The notes under the pieces were generated by a model that was not told where the DNA came from, searched no databases, and saw only the letters and a program-made list of their open reading frames with translations. Below, one piece after another: positions 1-14,080 of a stretch of DNA of 64,000 nt. This DNA comes from Rostrohypoxylon terebratum. Lineage: Eukaryota > Ascomycota > Sordariomycetes > Xylariales > Hypoxylaceae. The stretch is from positions 107,419 through 171,418 of the forward strand of contig MU385924.1 in NCBI GenBank assembly GCA_022497145.1. The letters are read 5' to 3'. The first letter of the stretch is position 1. Every line of letters begins with the position of its first letter. The translations under genes were made by a program, and so were the position numbers.

Positions 1-3000
1 TGCCGTCATAACTGGTTGATTTGTGCTTACAAATGATATCATCCTTCCATCACAAGCTCGGCCTTTACTATTGGATTCGGACTTTACCTTGGTTCCACAA
101 CAGCTGCAAGCGAAGACCGGAGCCCGGAGTTGGAGCTAAGGTATTGCGCAATCAAGAGTTCGTTATCGTTTTCCCCAAACCTGGCTTCTTAAAACGAAGG
201 ACCTACGTCCTAGGAATGAAATGGGACGATCCATTTTAAGATTCGAGATGGCGTTTCGATGTCCTTTATATCGAGCTTTGGCGGAGTTGATGGATTGACT
301 TTTAACCGACCGTTATGCGCGCGAGATATGGACAAATTCAGGATCATCCCTAGGTACCTAGGATCTAGGTGCGTATCGTATACGCGGAGTAAGGACAACG
401 TAGGATCTCGATCGGACTCGCCGCGAACTGCTGTCCTCCCGCACCTACATGGCAACGGGAAATCGCCCCACCTCCGTCTCGTTTGAACAACGTCAAGGTG
501 CATTGTGATAAATGCTTCAAAGATGGAATGGAGTAGGTCGAAGAATTGAGCTGATATGCATCGTATGAGTACCTAGGCCGATGAAACACAAATGAGGCAC
601 CGCTATGAAATAGATAGCTAAATATCTGGTAGCCTGTTTGGTTTCTAGCACAAGAGACCCGAGAAAAACTCATAAAGTATCTGAGAATGAGACATACCTC
701 TGGACCGGTAAATAGGTATGTAGCAGTTTGACCAGACCTCTCAATCCTAACATTAGCGGCAACGATGCTAAATGAGAGGCAACATTATTCGTATCACCAA
801 ACTCTCCAGGGAGTTCTCCAGGGAGTGAGTTTTCGAAACGGTTTGCTCATGACATTGAGCGCAAACGACCCTGGTAATAACCTTGGAAGCCATAAGCTAT
901 GAACACTCAAGCTTGTAGGTGATTTACTATTGGTATTCGACCTACATGATGTACCTGGTTGCATTGTGTGTTACCGATCCTGTAACCTTTGCGAAATGCG
1001 AAAGGTTTGTAATACCTAAAGCTGCCACGCAATAAAACTAGAATAAGCTCAGAAGAACCACAGACCGAGGGCTGTAGTGATACGCGACGAAGCAAACAAG
1101 TTCTCAATCTCTGATCCGCCTTATTGCGGCTCATGCTTGCGTTGTCGAACACGTGCGAGGTGGCCACTCATAAGTGACGTAGAAACCCCGATTTGTACGA
1201 TTCGATAGCTGTAGCACCTCAAGTGAGAGGAACGACGTTCTAGACCGTGGGAACCCCAATATGCTTTATCCGAATGTACATACATCCTACGTCGTATCGC
1301 CTACGATAGCTGCGAGAATGGGGCGCGAAAGGTTGTGATGACCGCTTTAGTGACTATTTTCAACATGCGAATTTGGATCCATCATGGATGATATTTGGGG
1401 GGGCTATGACGACATTGTGGATGGTATTACGGCAGTTTCACTGCCTTCGCTTTCGAATGTTCTCTGCCGTGCGACGCCGCAGCTGTCATGCAGACTAAAA
1501 GCTACTAAAGTTTGATATGTTTCGACTGGCGGCTCTCGACGTTATATCAGACATCCATATCTATACAGCAGTATCACATGTCTCGAACTTTTCCAAAATA
1601 GGGGGTGAGAAAAAAAGGGTTTAAGTTAAACTTCCAAGTTGAAAGTCTTCGCAATTTAAGGTGATGTGGACCACTCGGCACATTCAACCGGTTGATCGTC
1701 CGGTTGCAAGTGGAAACTTAAATTGGACTGGACTTCGTTAAGTATTTAGATAAATTTAGATCATCCGTTCAGCCCTATGACCAGTTTCAACTTTCTATAA
1801 TTCAATGGTCCTAGGGAAGGTAGGTAGGTATAAAAATCTACTACGTGCCTCGCACTCGATAGCTGTAAAATAACACATAAACCCCGATTGCCTCCCGTAC
1901 CTCCTTCAGGTGTGCGTGACCAGTTACGGGGTGTAGCACAAGTTCGTAATTTAGGTATGGGGAAAATCTTGGCGGCAGAAAGATATGTTCGACATTCGGC
2001 AGGCAAGACGTGGCCGCATGCTACTGGAAGTCGGTACAGCCGGTTGCGCGACATTGAGTCGACTCGAATGTTAAAATGTTACGCTACTAGCTACATAGGT
2101 ATTCATCTAGGACTTTGGGTTGCGGATGTTGCAGATGTTTACCTAAGTGAAGAAAATTCAGATAAGAGCTGGAGGCTTTCAAGATAATATTTCCGACTCC
2201 AAATATCCATAGGTGCTGTTCGTATAATTGATCAATGGTCCTGCATATGAGAGTTGTATGTTTAAATATATGAAACTGATAGTCATGTATGAGAGACAGA
2301 CGCCTTCATATTAGCTCTGAGATGGCTAACTAATAGTGTTTATTCATGAATTGGAACTTGTAAGGATGGAAGGCATTCACAAGGTAGAGCGACGATCTTA
2401 CCTTTAAGTCATCTTGATGTACTATGTAGCGATCACTCATTTAGCAAGAGCCCAATCGTCAGCACTACTGCCAACCGGCTACAGTGCCGCATCTGCTCCA
2501 TATCAGCAGGATGTCGTCGAATACACTCGTACTATAGTGCATGATGGGTCATCATCCACGTGGATGGCCTGTAATAAAACAAATTACAGCTGGTACTGGT
2601 GGTTTTTGCAACTCCTATTAATATATCCAGTTCGGCGAAACAGACCCTGTGTACAACATACGTATTTGATAATCATGTCTGTAAAAGAATCAGAGGAATT
2701 ACATAGGTAGATATCCGAGTTGGTTGCCGAAGCTCTTCGTTTCCAAAGCAAGTCTTGCAGCAGCTAGCCTCAGAAACAATTCGAATACTAGGTATGTGGC
2801 TCTCCTAGCTGCTGAAGGATTGTGTTGTGATGAGTATCGTCGAAAAGGGACCGCACTGTGACAGGGTACCTAATATGCGATGTTTACTTGACCCCTGATT
2901 TGTCAAAAGAATAGTTCTTTATGTCTTGCGGTAGTGTTTAAGTCCAATTCTTAATTCCACAATTTCCTAGAACGGAGACAGTCGATAGAAAAAAAGTTGT

Positions 3001-4222
3001 TGAAAGCAAGAAAGTGGTAGATGGGAGGCCAATAGATATGATATGACGATAATAACATAGCCTTCTTAAAAGCCCCTCTGCTTTGGTGTAGAATATGTGG
3101 CTTGGGTGGTTGGTCTTTTAAAATTCACAATTCAACATCCAATTCGGGGTATTAGTATTACTGGCTACGTGCTATGGAGGAGGGTAGTACGTACCTAGCT
3201 TGGCTTGGAAACACTGCAATAGCAGCACCATAAGAGGGGACCTGCAGTTGTATATTACTACTACAAAGTAGGCATGTACAGATTACCTGTCTGCCTATAT
3301 TGCACAATGCAGATACTGGAGTACAGAGTACTTGGTACACCATTACACCACCGGACCACGTCCTTACCGGGGAGGGAAAAAGGCAAAAAAAAAAAAAAAA
3401 CCAACAGCTGGAGAAGTAGACCCCAATCCTTCCATTCCAATTCAGCCCAGCCCAGCCCACTTTTACCACTTCGACCTAAACCTAACTGCCCCATCCCATC
3501 CGCAATCTTCCTTCAACCGTCAAACATCCATCCGTTCACTTTCCTACACATTTACACGCTTACACTTACACCATTTTATAACACTCGCGCACAGAATGGA
3601 TAATATTTGTCTTGACAATTCTTAGTCCCTAGTCGCGCAAATCTTACCGACTTATTACAAGCTTTGTTCAGCCTGTATTGTTATAATTTCATTTTTCCAT
3701 CTGTCTCGACTCTCGGCACATCGTTAAGTCCGACCTCTCTAATGCCCACCCTGCCATTTTACTCTCACATCCGATATTACCTACTATACGCCTTATCCTC
3801 ACCTAGGCCCTATCTACCTGGATAGGTACCTCTTTCAACTTTTTCTAGGTAGCTAAGGTTTAACGACATTAACGTGTTGCCCATTGACTTTTTACCTTCA
3901 AACTTGTGACGTGCGACAAACTATCCACCACAGACAACGTCTCGTCGTTTTTTTGTTCGTTAGCTACACTAGCTACGGTGTACCGTTCAGATGCTTTCTA
4001 TCTGCACCGTCTAGCGTCTTTCGAATTCCCCGAAGACGAACTTTATCCTAGGCTTCTTTTTAGACTGGGCCTTACGAGGATGCACGTTGTCAAATTCAGG
4101 CCACAATAGAGTTTCAATCTACTAACATCCATCAATGCGACGTTGCTGTTAACGTTTTTGTCGATACCCGAGATAGCCTATTCTACCAGCCTTTGCGCCA
4201 CGGCCCCCTCACGCCGCCTAAA
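1..4222. other. gene-free left flank and RhoGEF upstream region
   Basis: I see no supportable gene in the first 3.3 kb: open frames are short, lack domains and overlap on both strands. The stretch has dispersed CCTAGGTA/TAGGTAGG-type motifs (for example near 350-370 and 1815-1830). A run of 16 A lies at 3385-3400. From about 3400 onward the + strand is rich in pyrimidine tracts (CATCC, CACTTACAC), as expected of a fungal promoter and 5' UTR, so the last several hundred bases probably serve the RhoGEF gene that follows. A decayed repeat in 1-3200 cannot be excluded. Confidence 0.5.
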
Positions 4223-7200
4223 ATGTCCTTCCGAGATAACGACCAACGCCGATATGGCCATGTTCCCCCAGTACAATATCCTGTTGCGAATCGGTCTTCC
4301 CAAGACCAAGCAACCTATCCGAACCGGCAACCGAGTTTCAACAACGGTGACGATGCTGGCGCTTTCCCCTCGACCGCTACTCGCCCAAGTTACCAGCCAA
4401 CATTGAACACTTCGGCCGCAGGTCTCGGTAACCGTGACGAGCTGTTTCTAGCGAGCCCAAGCGACCCTAGCCGATCCAACTATGGCAATGCAAGTGTCGC
4501 CATGGCCGGATACCAACATCAGTATCAACCTCAGACGCCCCCCACGCCGTCGACATACAACCCGCAAGCCTTCGCTCGATCACAATCTACCACAGTCCCT
4601 TATCTCCCGCACCCGTCACACAGGTGGCACCAGCCAAATGCGACAGCACCACCAGCAGCTCCTGCTCCGTATAGTCCGACTTCAGCGACACCGAGTAGTT
4701 TTGCACCTGCCCCGTATAATCCCGCCGCATATTCTGGCTCGGCAGTACCGCAGCGTCAATCAACCTACGCAGGCCATACCAACTATAATGGCCAATCGTA
4801 TGGTTCGCCGCCGTTGAATCAGTCGCCTTATTTCCAAGCACAGCCTACATACTCTTCCACTGCTGGCCATCAGAGACGGTCGTCCAACACCCCAACCACC
4901 TATGGCGCCAGTTATGAGCAGACAACATATAGCTTGCCATACCCGTCTAGCACAAGCGCAGCGGTCTCAACCCAGCCTACCAGCTATGATTCCAGCACAC
5001 AACTCCAATTTGCTCCAAGCGTTTCGGCCGATTCTAGGACACCGCCGGCTACATTTTATTCCTCCGATTCATCTGCGTCTGAGCAGGCGCCATATCCAAC
5101 TCATTCGCAGATCCCTGTAGGTCCAAACTACTCCGCTAACGACCCGCATTCGTTTCTGAGCCGCACATCGAGACCAAACTCGGCGGCGTCGCCTTTGCCA
5201 TCGCCCCCGGCACATTCGCAGCTGGTGACTGGCTTGGCGCGACATCCGACAAATGCGCCATTGCCGAGCCGGCCGGTTGATGATACGGAAGACCGATATG
5301 CTCGCAATGGAGCTGCGCCCGACATGTCCCAAGAATATTCCACGCAAGATAGCATAATACATGATATCGAAGCTGAGCTTGGAAGAAATGGTTCGCGACC
5401 ATCGGTCTTCGACCAGCGCAATGGTGCATTGCCTGACGGAGATTTACAAAATCTTCGTCGGTTGACATCTAACGCGAGTTATCATTCGACCGCCACAACG
5501 CTCACCAACCAAGAGGAGCCATCCGGGGTAAACCGTTACTCTTCCAATGCGTCCACTTTGAACAGGAATCATTCGACCAACCCCTATGCGTACGAAGAAT
5601 ATGATGGTGATGAGAGCGACCCTGAGGGCGCTGCCGGGGCTTGGGCGCTGCAGCAGGCCGAAGAAGACGACCGCCGGTTCAGTACTCTACCGTATTTCAA
5701 TCAACCAGAAACTTCTGCACAACCCACCCTACCGACTCATAAAGAGGAGCCGAGCAGCGATAGCGACTATGCTGGGATGGATCTGGGACTTGCAGGTGGT
5801 GGCTACGCAGGAAACCTAGCATACGACAACAACCTTGGATCTCCTCCTATTTCGGACATAACACCTGGTGAAACGCAAGCCCTACCAACTCGTAGCAACC
5901 ATACATCACAGAGGAGTCATGGAAGCAACAGATACCCGGCTTTTGAGCAGGCTGATGTGGACTATGAAGGCACTGGCGGTTTGCAGCAACCAATTGCGCA
6001 CCGCTTGAGTTTTGATGAAGGTGACGAACGTGTTTCACTCCATTCGGGGCAGAGCGGGAGCGAGTCTCCCAAGGACGACTATCCAGATATGTTCTACCAT
6101 CCCGGCCTCTCCAATAGACCCCTCCCGGCTATTCCTGGTGGATCGGACAGCAGTTCAATGCTGTCGGCTCAATCACCAACCCGACAGGGTCAGCATGGAT
6201 ATTCTCTCAGTGTGGATTCTCGCTCGTATTCTGGACCAGACGCCCAATATGGACAGAACGCCCAGCAGCTGCAAGTTGAAAGGTCTATATCGTTATCTAG
6301 CCATAGTACGTCCCCTCTAGTTCAACCTCCGGGTAGATCTAAGACCGACGCCACTGAGGATCGAAATGCTGCACGGTTGAGGCACATGCGGCAGCAGCAA
6401 CAATTGGGGGCTCAGCAAGCATTACCATACGAGGGCTACGAAACAGGAACAGCCTCGTCGATAAATTACGATGTGATAACCCTGCCTAGCGGTCGGCGAC
6501 GAAAGTTCCAGCCAGAGAAATTGACTGTAGTCGACGTTCGTTCTTGCACTGAACCGTGGGCTTTAAGCGGTATCGCTAAGTGGGTTCGCGAGATGGCTGA
6601 TGGTGAACCCGACTTGAAGAGGAAGACCGTCGAGGATGGCCTTGTCCGGCTCTTCTGCCTGAAAGTTCCTACGATGAACGTTGCGGATGCCGAGGCTCTC
6701 AGCACACAGGTTGCGGATTCTATGTTAGAAGCTGGTATTCTGGTCCCTGAAGAAGAGTGGCTTAAGTTTGGTCCTGGCTCTATTTCTGGCGTGATATGGC
6801 AGCTAACTGGCTCCGGCTGTTACGCACCGAAATTACATGAATACGACGACGACGAGACTGCGCACGACTTGCCAGCGCGTTGCTATTCTCACCACTGTAC
6901 TAGGACTTTAAAGAAAGCAAACCTAGATGACTTCATGTCCAATGGTGTCAAGACGGTCGATTGGGCGACATTCTACCACATGACGAAGGAGAAGACCGAA
7001 GGCAAGCCTAAGAAGGAAGTAGCTCGACAAAATGTCCTCCACGAAATTGTCACGTCAGAAGAGGTGTATATGGATCGTCTCGACGTTCTTCGAGTTTTGT
7101 ATCGAGATCGCTTATTGCAGTCTCTACCTAGGATCGTTGCCGAAAATCGCATCGACAAGTTCGTTAGCAATGTATTCGGCAAGGTTGATGCAGTTCAACA

Positions 7201-9609
7201 GGTTAACATGGACCACTTGTTGGCCCAACTAAAATATCGACAAAAAGAACAAGGGCCCTGGATCGTGGGCTTCAGCGACATATTCAGAGAGTGGGTTCGA
7301 AAAGCTAGAGCTGCCTATGTCGATTATGCTTCCGCCTTCCCATTCGCACGGTATTCAGTGAAGAGAGAAGCAGAGAAAAACTTCTTGTTTAAACAATTTC
7401 TGAATGAAAACCAAGCGAACCCGCGATCGCAACGACTCGATTGGACCAGCTATCTCAAAGACCCTATCACGCGCTTACAAAGATATTCCCTTCTCCTAGA
7501 AACTGTACTCAAGCATATGGTACATGATAGCGAGGAAAAGGTAAACCTCAAGCGAGCTATTGAAGAAGTCAAATCGATGACGCTCGAGTGTGACGCGAAA
7601 GTGGATGAGATGCAGAAGAAGGTGACGATGATTGAGTTGGATCAGATGCTCGTTCTCCGACCTGGTTTCCATGCCGACCTTCACTTGGACCACCTTGGCC
7701 GGGAGCTTATCCTCCAAGGCGATCTCCAGAGAATGGGTTCGAAAGGTGTGCGATGGGTCGATACGCATGCCTTATTATTCGACCATTACTTGATCCTTGC
7801 AAAATTAGTCGTGTCAAGAGACGGCAGGCAGGACAAGAAATATGACGTATCAAAAGAAGTAAGCATTGTTCGTTTGTATTCTTAACATCATTTACTAATT
7901 TTTCTCAAGCCTATTCCTATGCCTTTACTATTCCTCGAAAGTAGTCAAGACGACCCCATCTCCAAGCAAAAGGGCATTGCGGCCCCGTTGACCAGGACAA
8001 CAAACCCAGCCTTGGATGCCAAGCTTAATAAGGTAGTCTCAAACGGTACCGAACGACCCGGTTTAGATCACGCAGCTACCGCCTCGTCCGTCGGCTCGGT
8101 AGCGGTCACTAGATTGGCCACGGCTAATTCGGCCGATACCGAGGGAAGAATTCTTTACCCTTTTCGAATCAAGCATCTCGGGCATGAGGTATACACATTA
8201 TTTGCCCAGTCAGCACAAGCACGACAGGATTGGTGTGACAGGATCATCGAAGCGAAGACGCGACACGCCAAGGCCTTGCATGCTCAGAATGCGGAGCCGT
8301 TCAAATTACGCGTCATGGCTGACAGTGCTTTTGCCTATGACCCAGTAGCTGCCATCGGTAAATATGTAGGAGGTGTACACATACGTGGAACTCCCCTTGA
8401 TAGAGCCATTCGGGAGGTGGAAAAAGCATGTGGACCAGGTCGCGGACCTCCGCCAATCTCTAAGGCCGCAGTTAATTGTGCTACTGGGTTTTCTGCGTTC
8501 GGCAAGAATATGGTGGCGGTCGGCACGGATATGGGTGTTTGCGTGTCAGAAGCAAGCGACCAAAGAGGCTGGAACAAGGTAATGAATGGCATCTACTAGC
8601 TTGTTTTGTGCTACTTGCTAACTTTGGGTAGACGGTTACGTCGAATCGTGTGACGCAAATCGCTGTTCTCGAGGAGTTTTCTGTCGTTTTAGTGCTGTCC
8701 GAAAGAAATCTCATATCTTACCCTCTCGACGTGGTGTCACCGCCCTCGAACTTTCCGGCCCCCGCAAACGATAACCCCCGCCGTTCTCCTCAACGCCTAG
8801 CGAAAGATGTATCGTTCTTCGCAACGGCCCGTATGAAGGATCGTATGTTGGTATTTTACAAGAAGAAGGAAAACCTGCACAGTACCTTTAAAGTACTTGA
8901 GCCTGTTTTCCAAAAGGCGACGGAGAAGAAATCCCGCCTATTTGGTGGTAGCCGAAAGGCCGGAGTGGGTGTGACCGAGAGCTTCCGAGATTATGACGAA
9001 TTCTTTTTCCCTACGGAATGTTACTCGCTGAACATTTTCCACACTTACATTGCCGTCTCGACGGCTAGGGGTTTTGAATTATTGACTCTCGACAAGAAAA
9101 TACCTATGTCTATACCCGACACCAAACAGCCCACGACAGCCAACATTGCAAATCGTATCAAGGAACAAAGACCGCTCGGCATGTTCCGTCTAAATGACCA
9201 GGAGTTCCTCTTGACTTACGAGGACTGTGCCGTCTATGTGGATAAATATGGCGATGTTAGCCGTAGTGTCATTATGGAATACTCCGGAAAACAGAAGAAG
9301 GCAAGGGGCGCGACAATGTATGGCCAATACCTGCTACTTTTCAATGAAGATTATGTGGAGGTACGCAATGCCGAAAACGGTCGGTTACGCCAGATCATCG
9401 CCGGAAGAGATGTGAAGGTTCTCGATTATGGTGTTCGAGGACCTACGGGAGGTTCCTCTAGCGCGAATGGGCAAACCATGAATCTCGCTCCTGTCGATAA
9501 CGGACTCGACTCAAAGGGTACCGTAAAAATATGCATGGCGCATCCAGAGGTTGCAGGCCAACAAATCGTCCTGGAAATGCTGCTAAACAACGGACACATG
9601 GAAAAGTGA
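4223..9609 (+). CDS. ROM2-like: Rho1 guanine nucleotide exchange factor, Rom2/Tus1 type (DEP-DH-PH-CNH)
   Basis: Predicted exchange factor that loads GTP on Rho1 at the plasma membrane, feeding glucan synthase and the Pkc1 cell wall integrity pathway (family knowledge). Three exons: 4223-7858, 7910-8578 and 8632-9609, with introns of 51 and 53 nt carrying ACTAAT and GCTAAC branch-like sites; all joins are phase 0, giving 1760 aa. The first ~740 residues are a Pro/Ser/Gln/Tyr-rich disordered region. A DEP domain follows at about 765-873, then a DH domain at about 934-1132 (it opens with an HEIVTSEEVYMDRLDVLR segment), a split PH domain to about 1340, and a C-terminal CNH (citron homology) domain at about 1355-1740. 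I chose ATG 4223 because the open frame upstream of it has only a TTG and no earlier ATG. The domain order is diagnostic of fungal Rom/Tus exchange factors; which paralogue it is remains uncertain. It is convergent with the H+-ATPase. Confidence 0.93.
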
Positions 9610-10389
9610 GAGATGACGAATTATACGCATTAGAAACGATCGAACGATGAACAACCATCACTACCTTGAAATCGCAGAGTTTCGGGGTCTCTATGTCAAA
9701 GGAACGGCTGCATATCTATTCCTATCGCACGTATTTGTGTACGGAAAAACGCGTTTTTCAATGTATATCCGGCCAATATTATACCCCCTTTCCAATAAAT
9801 ACTGCTAGAAGGCCCTTTTTCAATGATAGGAGAGCTTTATCATAACGACGGAACGGGGTATTTTTTTCTGGAAGAGACGAATTTGCATTAATGGGCATTG
9901 GGCGTTTTACGTGTGGCCTAGGACTTTTTGAAGTTAGTCATTTCCGAATTGCCAGTTTGGCGCTCTCCTCTTCGCCCTCGTGCGGAGAGGAGGCGATATG
10001 AGACGAAATAGGATGGATACGATACTGCTTGCTGTCTTTGGCGATCGGTGTCATGTAGGCGCGGTCGATTGTCAATTCATAGTATACCCTTTTTTCGATG
10101 CGTAATTTTTGTTGTCATACATTTGAATAGTCAAACTTGTGCATACTACGAAAATTCAATATTGTGGACAATTAAAAACACCCGTAATCTGTCTGTGGTT
10201 AATTGTCATTTATTGTTCTACCGAAAGAATAAGTAACTTGAAATATTTAACAGATCCGTTTCCAAACCCATGACAATAAGAATAAATCTAGTTACACTTT
10301 CCTACATCACTCCTTCTCGACCACCTCAGAAGGCCCTCGTCGTCTACACGGCATACTCAACACCTATCCCCATTACCACCTCTTCACAC
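9610..10389. other. convergent intergenic region
   Basis: This is 780 bases between two 3' ends. AT-rich stretches such as AATAAATACT near 9796 may serve 3'-end formation of the RhoGEF transcript. No coding potential is seen. Confidence 0.5.
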
Positions 10390-13300
10390 CTAGATATCCT
10401 CCTCATCAGCGGCCGTCTTCTCCACGATGAAGTACTTGTCGCGGCCCGTCTTGGGATCCGGCTCATGTTCGACTGCGAGGGAAAAAAAAACATTAGTCAC
10501 CCAATCTCATCACAAACAACAGGTATATATACGGGCCCCACTTACCGGCAAGCTTATTAAGATGTCCGATGATATTCTCGATCTGGGTATCCTTCTTGTT
10601 GCGGTCCTTGCGGCCGAGGTTGTTGATCCAGGAGAAGCTGTTGAGGGCGAGGTAGACGATGGCGATGAAGATGAGGACGCCGATGCTGTAGGCCCAGACG
10701 ACGACGACGGTGACGATGTCTGTCCAGCCGTTGTGGGAGTCGTGGAAGGAGGTGGGGGGCGTGGTCTGCATGACGCCGCCGCCGGAGCCGGAGAGCCAGC
10801 CGAAGAGGCAGAAGATGGTGGCGAGGGCGTCGACGCCGAGGATGGCGCCGACGAGCTGCCAGGAGGGCCAGGTGCGCCCCCCGCGCGTGACGAAGATGAG
10901 CCAGTTCTCCGTCAGCGCAACCTCGAGGAAGAGAACCTCCTGGATGGAGCCGAAGCGCTGGACCACGCCGCCGTTGGCCAGGAACATGGTGCCCCGGATG
11001 ATCCAGGTCCCCGCCGCGAGGAGCGAGCCGAGGATCACGCTGATGACCCAGATCTTCTTCAGCTGCCACTCCACGGGCCGCGGCTCCACGTGCGCGTTAT
11101 CGTAGGCGACGGCGACGGTGGCGAGGTCGGCGAACAGCGCGATGAAGACGATGAGGTCGGGGCGGATGGTCTCGTTGATGATTACCATGGAGGTCGTCAG
11201 GTAGATCTCGAGGTGCAGACACAGGGCGATACGGTATTGCACATAGGCTTTCATACGCTGGAAGATCTGTTTTGGAAGTTAGCATGGCATTGTAATGAAA
11301 TGCGGCTTATCCTTTTCGGAGAGTGATCTTCAAAAACGGGAATTAATTGCTAGGAGAGATCTGTACCTGGCGGGCAGTCTTGATTGACAGGATGATCGTG
11401 CTGAGACCCGGCGCCAGGAATACGATATCAGCAGCTGCTTGAGCAGCTTCGGATGATCCCTCCACAGCAATTCCACAATCAGCCTTTTTTAGAGACGGCG
11501 CGTCATTGACACCTTTGAGAAATTTCAAAATTAGCGGTCGTCTTTTAGGACTAGAGGAGTCAGGTAATCTTACCATCGCCAGTCATTGCTGTTAAGGAGC
11601 CGCGCTGTTGTAACATCTCGACGACTTGGTACTTGTGTTCCGGAAACACCTCCGCGAACCCATCGGCACGTTGCACAAGATCATGCTGGACAGTCCCAGT
11701 CAAGCCGCTGTGTATCAATCTCTCGGAATTATACACCTTGGTACCTAGTCCGAGCATTTTACAAGTCTCCTTTGCGATGGCGATCGCATCTCCAGTGAGC
11801 ATCTTCACAGGCACACCAAGGTGCGACGCCTCGATGATCGTCTGCGCGGTATCCTCGCGTGGCGGGTCGAACATGGACAGAAGGCCTAGCAAGACCCACG
11901 GCTCGTTATTTTTCTTGTATGCCACGCCCAAGGAACGGAAACCCCGTAGAGCGAATTCTCTCGCCTTTTGGTTATACATGGTACGGACTTCCTCGCTAAC
12001 ATCCGCGAGATTTACAATTGCGCGCGGTGCACCTTTTGCGCAGATATAGCGGTCGTCTCCCAAATGGCACTCGGTGGTGATTCTCTTCGAGACAGGATCG
12101 AATGGAGTAAACTTGTCTGTCGTCCAACCTTGTCGAAGTATCTCGCGCGCTTTAGGGTAGCGTTTCAATGTCGTGATAGTGACCTTATCTATAGGATCAA
12201 GCGATGCAATGTTGTGAGAGCTTGCCAAGGCGGCGACGGCCATCATCCAATTCACATCTTGACCTTCGGCGACGAATGGTTCACGGATGCTAAGCTTATT
12301 AGCTGTTAGAGTTCCGGTCTTATCGGAACAGAGCACGTTGACGCCCTACAGAATGTTTAGTATGAGGTCTATGTATGTGCCAGAATCTTGGGGCCACGTA
12401 CTGCTAAGGATTCAATGGCTGTCAGCTTTTGAACAATGGCCTTCTGCTTTGCTAGATACGCAGCACCCACGGCGAGGGTCGTCGTAGTCACAACAGGAAG
12501 ACCAACGGGAACTCCGATGATCAGCAACACCAATGTGTAATGGAGAAGATTCTGCACATTAGGTTCCGCAATCCTGAGATGATGGAAGAAACCTCCAATC
12601 CATACAACAAGGACCCAAAACATGACGAGGACTAACAAAGATGTCCCAATGCTGTCCATCACGGCTTTGAAATGACCCTGGTCTTTGGCTCCTTGGACGA
12701 GAGATGCAGTTCGACCGACGAAGGAATATTTAGCAGACGTAATCATGATCGCGAAGGCTTTCCCTCGTTTACATCCGGTCGTGTAATACAAGGTATCGCC
12801 CATATACTTGTCCACAGCAAGAGATTCGCCAGTGATGGCTGATTGATCACAGGCCACGAGGGGCTCGCCGTAATGAACCGACTCATCATCGAAGTCGTCT
12901 TCGGCCTTTTCGTCATTCGCGTTTGGGCTGCCGTTTTTGCCGTTTTTGCCATTTTTAGTTTCTTCCTCGTCGCCAAACTTGTCCTCATTTCTTAGTTCTT
13001 TGAATTGGTCGAAATCATGAGGTCTACTGAAGTCGCAGATCAACTGGGAGTCACCTGGTACAGTCTGTCCTTCTTGGATGATTATCTGTGTATGGTAAGC
13101 TTAGGTAGTTCTTCGCTCAAGATTCTTGATAAGTGGAAGTTTCGTGGAAAAAATGAAGTGCGTCTGCCACATATTAATAATAGACGAAGAAAAGAAAACA
13201 CTTACGATATCTCCAGGAACCAGTTCTCTAGCTAAGATTTGTTCTTCTTTGCCATTGCGTATGACCTGAGCTTTCATAGCGATATCGCCTTTCAAGCTTG

Positions 13301-14080
13301 CTACCACATCTGCCGCCTGTTTTTCCTGGTAAAATCCGACAAACGCGTTGAGGCAGAGAATGCCAATAATGACACCGAAGTCTATCCAGTCTCCCAACCC
13401 CACAGCAAGCAATGCGGCAATTTCCATGACTAAACCATAAATCAGGATCTGTTTCAACAAAATCGGATACAACGATGGACCAGTAACGTCCATCAGTGGA
13501 GGTCTTGCTCACCGTAGAGGATGGGCCCTTGAAAATAACTGAGAATTTTGGCGAATATATTCTCCTTTTCGGCCATCAACTCGTTCCAACCGAATCGTCT
13601 ACGTCTTTCTTCCACTTGGGCGGCGGTTAAACCATGCCGGATATCGGTTTCCAGCCACGAATCTGGTGGCTTGCCAACTTCGGAAGCCGGGGTCGCATCC
13701 CCTAGCTCGCCGTCCCTAGATTTCCAGAACTGCCACCATTTAGGTTGCTTGCGTTTTTTACCCGTGCCACTTGCGAGACTTGCCCGGCGCTCAGCATCAA
13801 AGGTCGTGATGTACCGATCGAGTGCCTCATATTCGTTCAAGTCGGAGCTCTTGGCGGGTACATCCAAGCGATAATCTCCAAACTTGATATGGTCGCTACC
13901 TTTATCGCCAGTAGGTTCACCACTGGGCTCTCCGTCGAGGCCATTGGGCTCAACAGCCTGCCCGCCGTGGTGTTGATCGGTCGGATAATTCGCGCCGTTG
14001 GAGTGACTAGCTCCCTGAGCCTCAACATCGTCTTCGGCGGGAGCGCCGTGCTCCCTCGGGTGACTAGATAGGAAGTCCAT
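10390..14080 (-). CDS. PMA2-like: plasma-membrane H+-transporting P-type ATPase, PMA2-like (P3A)
   Basis: Proton pump that hydrolyses ATP to build the plasma-membrane proton gradient. Seven exons on the minus strand (13513-14080, 13206-13429, 12402-13085, 11574-12345, 11367-11512, 10546-11266, 10390-10472) give 1065 aa; introns are 56 to 120 nt and every phase closes. Motifs: a TM1-TM2 region (VMEIAALLAVGLGDWIDFG) after a ~190-residue N-terminal tail, PGD at 274-276, TGES at 349-352, the phosphorylation motif CSDKTGTLT with Asp500, and TGDGVNDAPSLKKAD across the exon 4/5 join. About 70 residues separate PGD from TGES and include an acidic NGK-repeat stretch. This is longer than in Pma1 (about 920 aa overall) and typical of the PMA2 branch as I recall it. 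Exon 6 is far richer in G/C at third positions than exons 3 to 5. The C-terminal tail is short and acidic. The family call is firm; the paralogue is less sure. Confidence 0.95.

Noticed and set aside
1888..2710. Two 98-99-aa frames on the + strand in the left flank
   Set aside because: No domain, no supportive leader, and comparable frames exist on the opposite strand, as expected by chance.
10427..11326. 299-aa frame on the + strand, Asp/Gly-rich
   Set aside because: It is the antisense of the GC-rich H+-ATPase exon 6; its low-complexity DDDDGDD composition has no domain and disappears outside that exon.
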